Of a stretch of 40,807 nt of DNA, positions 40,726 to 40,807 are shown piece by piece (position 1 is the stretch's first letter; the number at the start of each line of letters is the position of its first letter). Under the pieces are notes generated by a model. It ran no database searches, was not told the DNA's origin, and worked only from the letters and a program-made list of their open reading frames with translations. This stretch comes from Pseudanabaena sp. Salubria-1 (GTDB lineage Bacteria; Cyanobacteriota; Cyanobacteriia; Pseudanabaenales; Pseudanabaenaceae), in the NCBI GenBank assembly GCA_023336205.1, contig JALQCR010000057.1:1-40807 (forward strand). Reading direction: 5' to 3'. The position numbers were made by a program, and so were the translations under genes.

Positions 40726-40807
<82 letters not shown>

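Overview
The window is cyanobacterial chromosome. It is dense in GCGATCGC-type palindromes (HIP1) and carries petM, a MenB with the phylloquinone-pathway motifs, and groESL behind both a CIRCE operator and a K-box. The mix of housekeeping genes and heavy insertion-sequence load resembles a filamentous Pseudanabaena-like genome, but that genus call is inference. Both ends of the window (poly-G/C at 1-40, poly-G then poly-T at 40727-40807) look like assembly artefacts.

Layout. 0-6.8 kb: menB (-), several palindromic intergenic repeats, a small membrane protein, two unknown ORFs, petM, groES-groEL and an O-antigen-ligase-type membrane protein. 6.8-7.5 kb: relics of an IS1 and an IS630-type element. 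7.5-11.6 kb: sbcC, a conserved unknown and a degenerate PIN-like ORF. 11.6-15.3 kb: a secreted TPR-protein gene cut by an IS630 element and truncated at an IS5 fragment, which is in turn broken by an IS1595 element. 16-20.7 kb: a TonB-uptake cluster on the minus strand (receptor, exbB, exbD, tonB). 21-22.3 kb: a FemAB-like acyltransferase. 22.7-28 kb: a second IS1595 copy, a copper P-type ATPase and a cupredoxin gene split by an IS4/IS701-type element. 28-29.4 kb: radA. 29.7-37.1 kb: an insertion graveyard in which an effector-associated-domain-like gene and a fic gene are broken by IS5, IS30, an IS4-type composite transposon and an ISL3 element that itself carries a small ISL3-related MITE. 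37.1-39.1 kb: a tightly coupled PIN-nuclease/DUF3696-type ATPase pair, a candidate defence module. 39.3-40.6 kb: a large coiled-coil protein.

How the genes work together. The receptor, ExbB, ExbD and TonB form a complete energised outer-membrane uptake system. The copper ATPase and the split cupredoxin probably handled copper together. The PIN gene starts 2 bases after the ATPase stop, so the two are likely co-translated. About thirteen mobile elements or relics occupy roughly a third of the window. For four insertions (IS630 in the TPR gene, IS4-type in the cupredoxin, IS5 in the EAD-like gene, composite plus ISL3 in fic), removing the element and one target duplication restores the host reading frame exactly.

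Most notable: (i) the composite transposon at 32568-35620 with a 4-bp duplication, carrying a fragment of a phytochrome-like GAF gene; (ii) the ATPase/PIN pair; (iii) an ISL3-type MITE inserted at an A9G slippery-like tract in an ISL3 transposase; (iv) a -1 frameshift at A9G in both IS1595 copies; (v) a dispersed palindromic repeat family whose stems differ in sequence but keep pairing.
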